Shown here piece by piece: positions 62,017 through 64,000 of a DNA stretch of 64,000 nucleotides. Below the pieces are notes generated by a model that saw only the letters and a program-made list of their open reading frames with translations, was not told the DNA's origin and did no database searches. How positions within the stretch are numbered: the first letter of the stretch is position 1; every line of letters starts with the position of its first letter. Location: positions 1 through 64,000 of the forward strand of contig NZ_JACVVX010000010.1 of assembly GCF_014534685.1 (NCBI RefSeq), read 5' to 3'. This DNA comes from Oryzicola mucosus. GTDB taxonomy: Bacteria; Pseudomonadota; Alphaproteobacteria; Rhizobiales; Rhizobiaceae. The translations under genes were made by a program, and so were the position numbers.

Positions 62017-63195
62017 TCAGCTGATCTTCAGATGCGCGGCGACCAACTCGGCAACCTTGGCGAACGGGATGATGCCGAGTTCCTGCGCTTCAACGCCTGG
62101 CCCGGTGGCCAGCACCGGCACGCGTTCGCGCGTATGGTCGGTGCCATGCCAGGTCGGATCGTTGCCATGGTCTGCGGTGATGATGAGAAGATCGCCGTCA
62201 CGCAGGCGGCCTGTCAATTTCGGCAACCTTGCATCGAAGGTTTCGAGCGCGCGGGCATAGCCCGAAACATCGCGCCGATGGCCCCAGCGACTGTCGAACT
62301 CGATGAAGTTGGTGAATATCAGATCACCGGATGCGGCGCGATCGCACCACGAAAGCACATGGTCGAAAAGCGCCATGTCATCCTGGCCCTTGGACACATC
62401 GGCGATGCTCTTGTACGCAAAAATATCGCCGATCTTGCCTACGGCATGGACTGCGCCGCCGGCTACGACGACCCGGTCGCAGATCGTGCCCTCAGGCGGG
62501 GCGATTGCGTAATCCTTGCGGTTTGCGGTGCGGACAAAGGCCCCCTGCGCTTCTCCGACGAACGGACGCGCAATAATGCGCCCGACATTCAAGGGATGAA
62601 AGATCTCTGCAGCAATCCGGCAGACTTCGAGCAATCGTTCGAGCCCAAAGTGCTCCTCATGCGCGGCAATCTGCACGACACTGTCGGCCGATGTATAGAC
62701 AATCGGCTTGCCGGTCGCGATGTGTTCGGCGCCAAACGCATCTAGCACTTCCGTGCCCGAGGCGTGGCAATTGGCGAGCGTGCCCGGAATGCGGGATCGA
62801 GCGATCAACTTCGCCAGCAAGTCGGCAGGGAAAGCCGGAATAGTGCGCGGAAAATAGTGCCAATCGCGCGTTACTGGCACGCCTGCCAGTTCCCAATGTC
62901 CAGATTGCGTATCTTTGCCTGCGGAGATTTCCTCGGCGGCTCCCCAACTGCCGGTCGGCACGGCGCCGAGACCCGGAACCGCCTTGCCGGATGCAAGCCG
63001 GATCGCAGCACCCAGACCCAGCGCGTCGAGATTGGGAACCTTCAGTGGCCCGCTTCGGCCGTTCTCGGCATTGCCGGCAGCGCAGGCCTCGGCGATGTGG
63101 AGCAAGGTGTTCGACCCCTCATCGCCATAGCGTGCCGCATCCGGCGCGCCGCCGCATCCGACGGAATCGAGGACACAGAGGAAAACACGCGCCAT
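62017..63195 (-). CDS. deoB: Phosphopentomutase
   Basis: A 392-residue alkaline-phosphatase-superfamily mutase. The N-terminal metal site with DSVGCGGAPDAARYGD, the GSNTLLHIAE block where the phosphorylated threonine lies, KDTQSGHWELAG, and the C-terminal TADHGNDPTWHGTDHTRERV complete the two-Mn2+ centre. It interconverts ribose or deoxyribose 1-phosphate and 5-phosphate in nucleoside salvage. The length is normal. It follows an ABC permease gene by ten bases, which suggests that the importer carries a nucleoside-related or base ligand, though the permease family does not prove that. Confidence 0.94.
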   Translation of the reverse strand: MARVFLCVLDSVGCGGAPDAARYGDEGSNTLLHIAEACAAGNAENGRSGPLKVPNLDALGLGAAIRLASGKAVPGLGAVPTGSWGAAEEISAGKDTQSGHWELAGVPVTRDWHYFPRTIPAFPADLLAKLIARSRIPGTLANCHASGTEVLDAFGAEHIATGKPIVYTSADSVVQIAAHEEHFGLERLLEVCRIAAEIFHPLNVGRIIARPFVGEAQGAFVRTANRKDYAIAPPEGTICDRVVVAGGAVHAVGKIGDIFAYKSIADVSKGQDDMALFDHVLSWCDRAASGDLIFTNFIEFDSRWGHRRDVSGYARALETFDARLPKLTGRLRDGDLLIITADHGNDPTWHGTDHTRERVPVLATGPGVEAQELGIIPFAKVAELVAAHLKIS

Positions 63196-63205
63196 TGTCA
63201 GCGGC

Positions 63206-63949
63206 TCAAGAAAGTTGGAAGCGTCCGAGCGATCGGCGGCGGATCAACTCTATGATCTCATAAAAAGCCCAGCCGATCATAGAGAGCAACAGGACCATGC
63301 CGATGACGACGGCTGTATCGCTGTTTTCCTGGCCGGAAGACAGGAGATAGCCGATGCCCTCATTGGCACCCATGAGTTCGCCTATGACCGCTGCGGTCAT
63401 GGCAAGCGTGGTGGCAACTGCCATGCCGGCGAGCACCGCCGGCAGTGCCGAAGGCAGCTCGATATGCCAGAAGCTCTGCCAGGGGCTGAGCTTCAACACG
63501 GCTGCAAGATCTCGGAAACTGCCTTCCCCGTAACGCAGGCCGGTGACCATGCCGGACATTACGGGGAAGAAGGTGACGATCGCGATCAGCACGATCTTGG
63601 GCGTCGGCCCGATCCCCAGCCACAACAGCAACAGGGGCGCAATCGCGATCTTCGGTGCGGTCTGCAATAGCAGGATCAGCGGCGTGGCAAAGCGTTCAAC
63701 GCGCGGCAAGCGCGCGAAAACGACGCCGGCCAGAATGCCGATCACCGTTCCGAGCACGAAACCCGCGACGATCTCTGTGAGTGTCACGCCGATATGCCGA
63801 AGCAGCTTGGCGTTCTCGAAGAGGAAGACGAGACGGTTGAGCACTTCCATCGGGCCCGGCAACAGATAGCTAGGGACCTGGAAAATGAAAACAATCGCCG
63901 TCCACAAGACGAGGGTGGCGATCAGACCCGCTATGCCACGCAGGATCAT
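63206..63949 (-). CDS. ABC transporter permease (SsuC/TauC/ThiX family)
   Basis: A 247-residue six-helix permease: GLIATLVLWTAIVFIFQVPS at the N-terminus, QTAPKIAIAPLLLLWLGIGPTPKI-type core (in two parts) and the EAA-like loop FRDLAAVLKLSPWQSFWHIE. This family imports sulfonates, nitrate, thiamine precursors and pyrimidine-type compounds. It sits between a binding protein gene (cut by the window end) and deoB. With DeoB downstream, a nucleobase or nucleoside ligand is an attractive guess. The ATP-binding subunit must lie outside the window. Confidence 0.88.
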   Translation of the reverse strand: MILRGIAGLIATLVLWTAIVFIFQVPSYLLPGPMEVLNRLVFLFENAKLLRHIGVTLTEIVAGFVLGTVIGILAGVVFARLPRVERFATPLILLLQTAPKIAIAPLLLLWLGIGPTPKIVLIAIVTFFPVMSGMVTGLRYGEGSFRDLAAVLKLSPWQSFWHIELPSALPAVLAGMAVATTLAMTAAVIGELMGANEGIGYLLSSGQENSDTAVVIGMVLLLSMIGWAFYEIIELIRRRSLGRFQLS

Positions 63950-63952
63950 GCC

Positions 63953-64000
63953 TTACTGCCCGATCGTGGACGGATCGACGACGAAGTCTTCCGCCTTCGG
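63953..64000 (-). CDS. C-terminal end of an ABC substrate-binding protein (cut by window edge)
   Basis: The last 15 codons of a minus-strand gene, reading PKAEDFVVDPSTIGQ and a TAA at 63953-63955, three bases before the permease start. The tail and the position fit an NMT1/SsuA-type binding protein partner of the permease. Too little is present to name it. Confidence 0.55.
   Translation of the reverse strand, partial: PKAEDFVVDPSTIGQ

Overview
The window looks like a chromosomal segment of an alphaproteobacterium of the order Rhizobiales, most likely Mesorhizobium or another Phyllobacteriaceae relative. The evidence is the GC-rich codon use, the Agrobacterium-type oxidative hexuronate genes (udh, gci, gli, kdgD), the density of ABC and TRAP importers with FadR-type regulators, and the IS debris typical of rhizobia. 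The genus is an inference. There are no tRNA, rRNA or CRISPR features.

Region 1 (1-14.2 kb) opens with the end of an IS256 transposase, then a FadR-type GntR regulator. A long minus-strand operon (10929 down to 1379) encodes an enolase-superfamily enzyme, a complete Opp/Dpp-type ABC importer, an Ldh-family reductase, a 50-codon alpha/beta-hydrolase remnant coupled at both ends, uronate dehydrogenase and a beta-propeller lactonase. A divergent plus-strand operon carries kdgD, gci and gli. Together they give hexuronate to aldarolactone (Udh), lactone isomerisation (Gli), ring opening (Gci) and dehydration/decarboxylation (KdgD) to 2-oxoglutarate semialdehyde. The final semialdehyde dehydrogenase is not in the window.

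Region 2 (14.2-23.8 kb) is a second minus-strand operon of the same design: Opp/Dpp importer, 2-hydroxyacid dehydrogenase, a paralogue of the enolase-superfamily enzyme and a Gfo/Idh/MocA dehydrogenase, with a divergent FadR-type regulator. Region 3 (23.9-29.9 kb) pairs a polar-amino-acid-type ABC importer with a PfkB sugar kinase, a LacD-like class I aldolase and a class II aldolase. This is an unusual mix whose substrate is not evident.

Region 4 (30-49 kb) is a patchwork with many decaying genes. Remnants or frameshifted genes: galM, a Gfo/Idh/MocA gene, an AraC regulator, an aldehyde dehydrogenase tail, GNAT, an LLM-class oxidoreductase, a LysR stub and scraps of several IS families. Intact genes among them: an alpha/beta hydrolase, a homoserine-dehydrogenase-like protein with a glutamine amidotransferase, a TetR regulator, a VOC-hydrolase fusion resembling MhqO+MhqD, an acetolactate-synthase-like enzyme, SnoaL-like proteins, an isochorismatase-like hydrolase, a pirin, a DUF5996 protein, a BCCT transporter and a membrane diguanylate cyclase.

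Region 5 (49.2-61.1 kb) reads as an aromatic-acid catabolic island: TRAP importer, extradiol dioxygenase, FAH-family hydrolase, quinone oxidoreductase, [2Fe-2S] ferredoxin, ferredoxin reductase, AhpD-like protein and a CYP199-like P450 in one minus-strand run. It is flanked by an IclR regulator that overlaps tail to tail with an MhpA-like FAD monooxygenase. After an 885-base stretch with no recognisable gene, the window ends with deoB and part of an SsuC-type ABC importer (62-64 kb).
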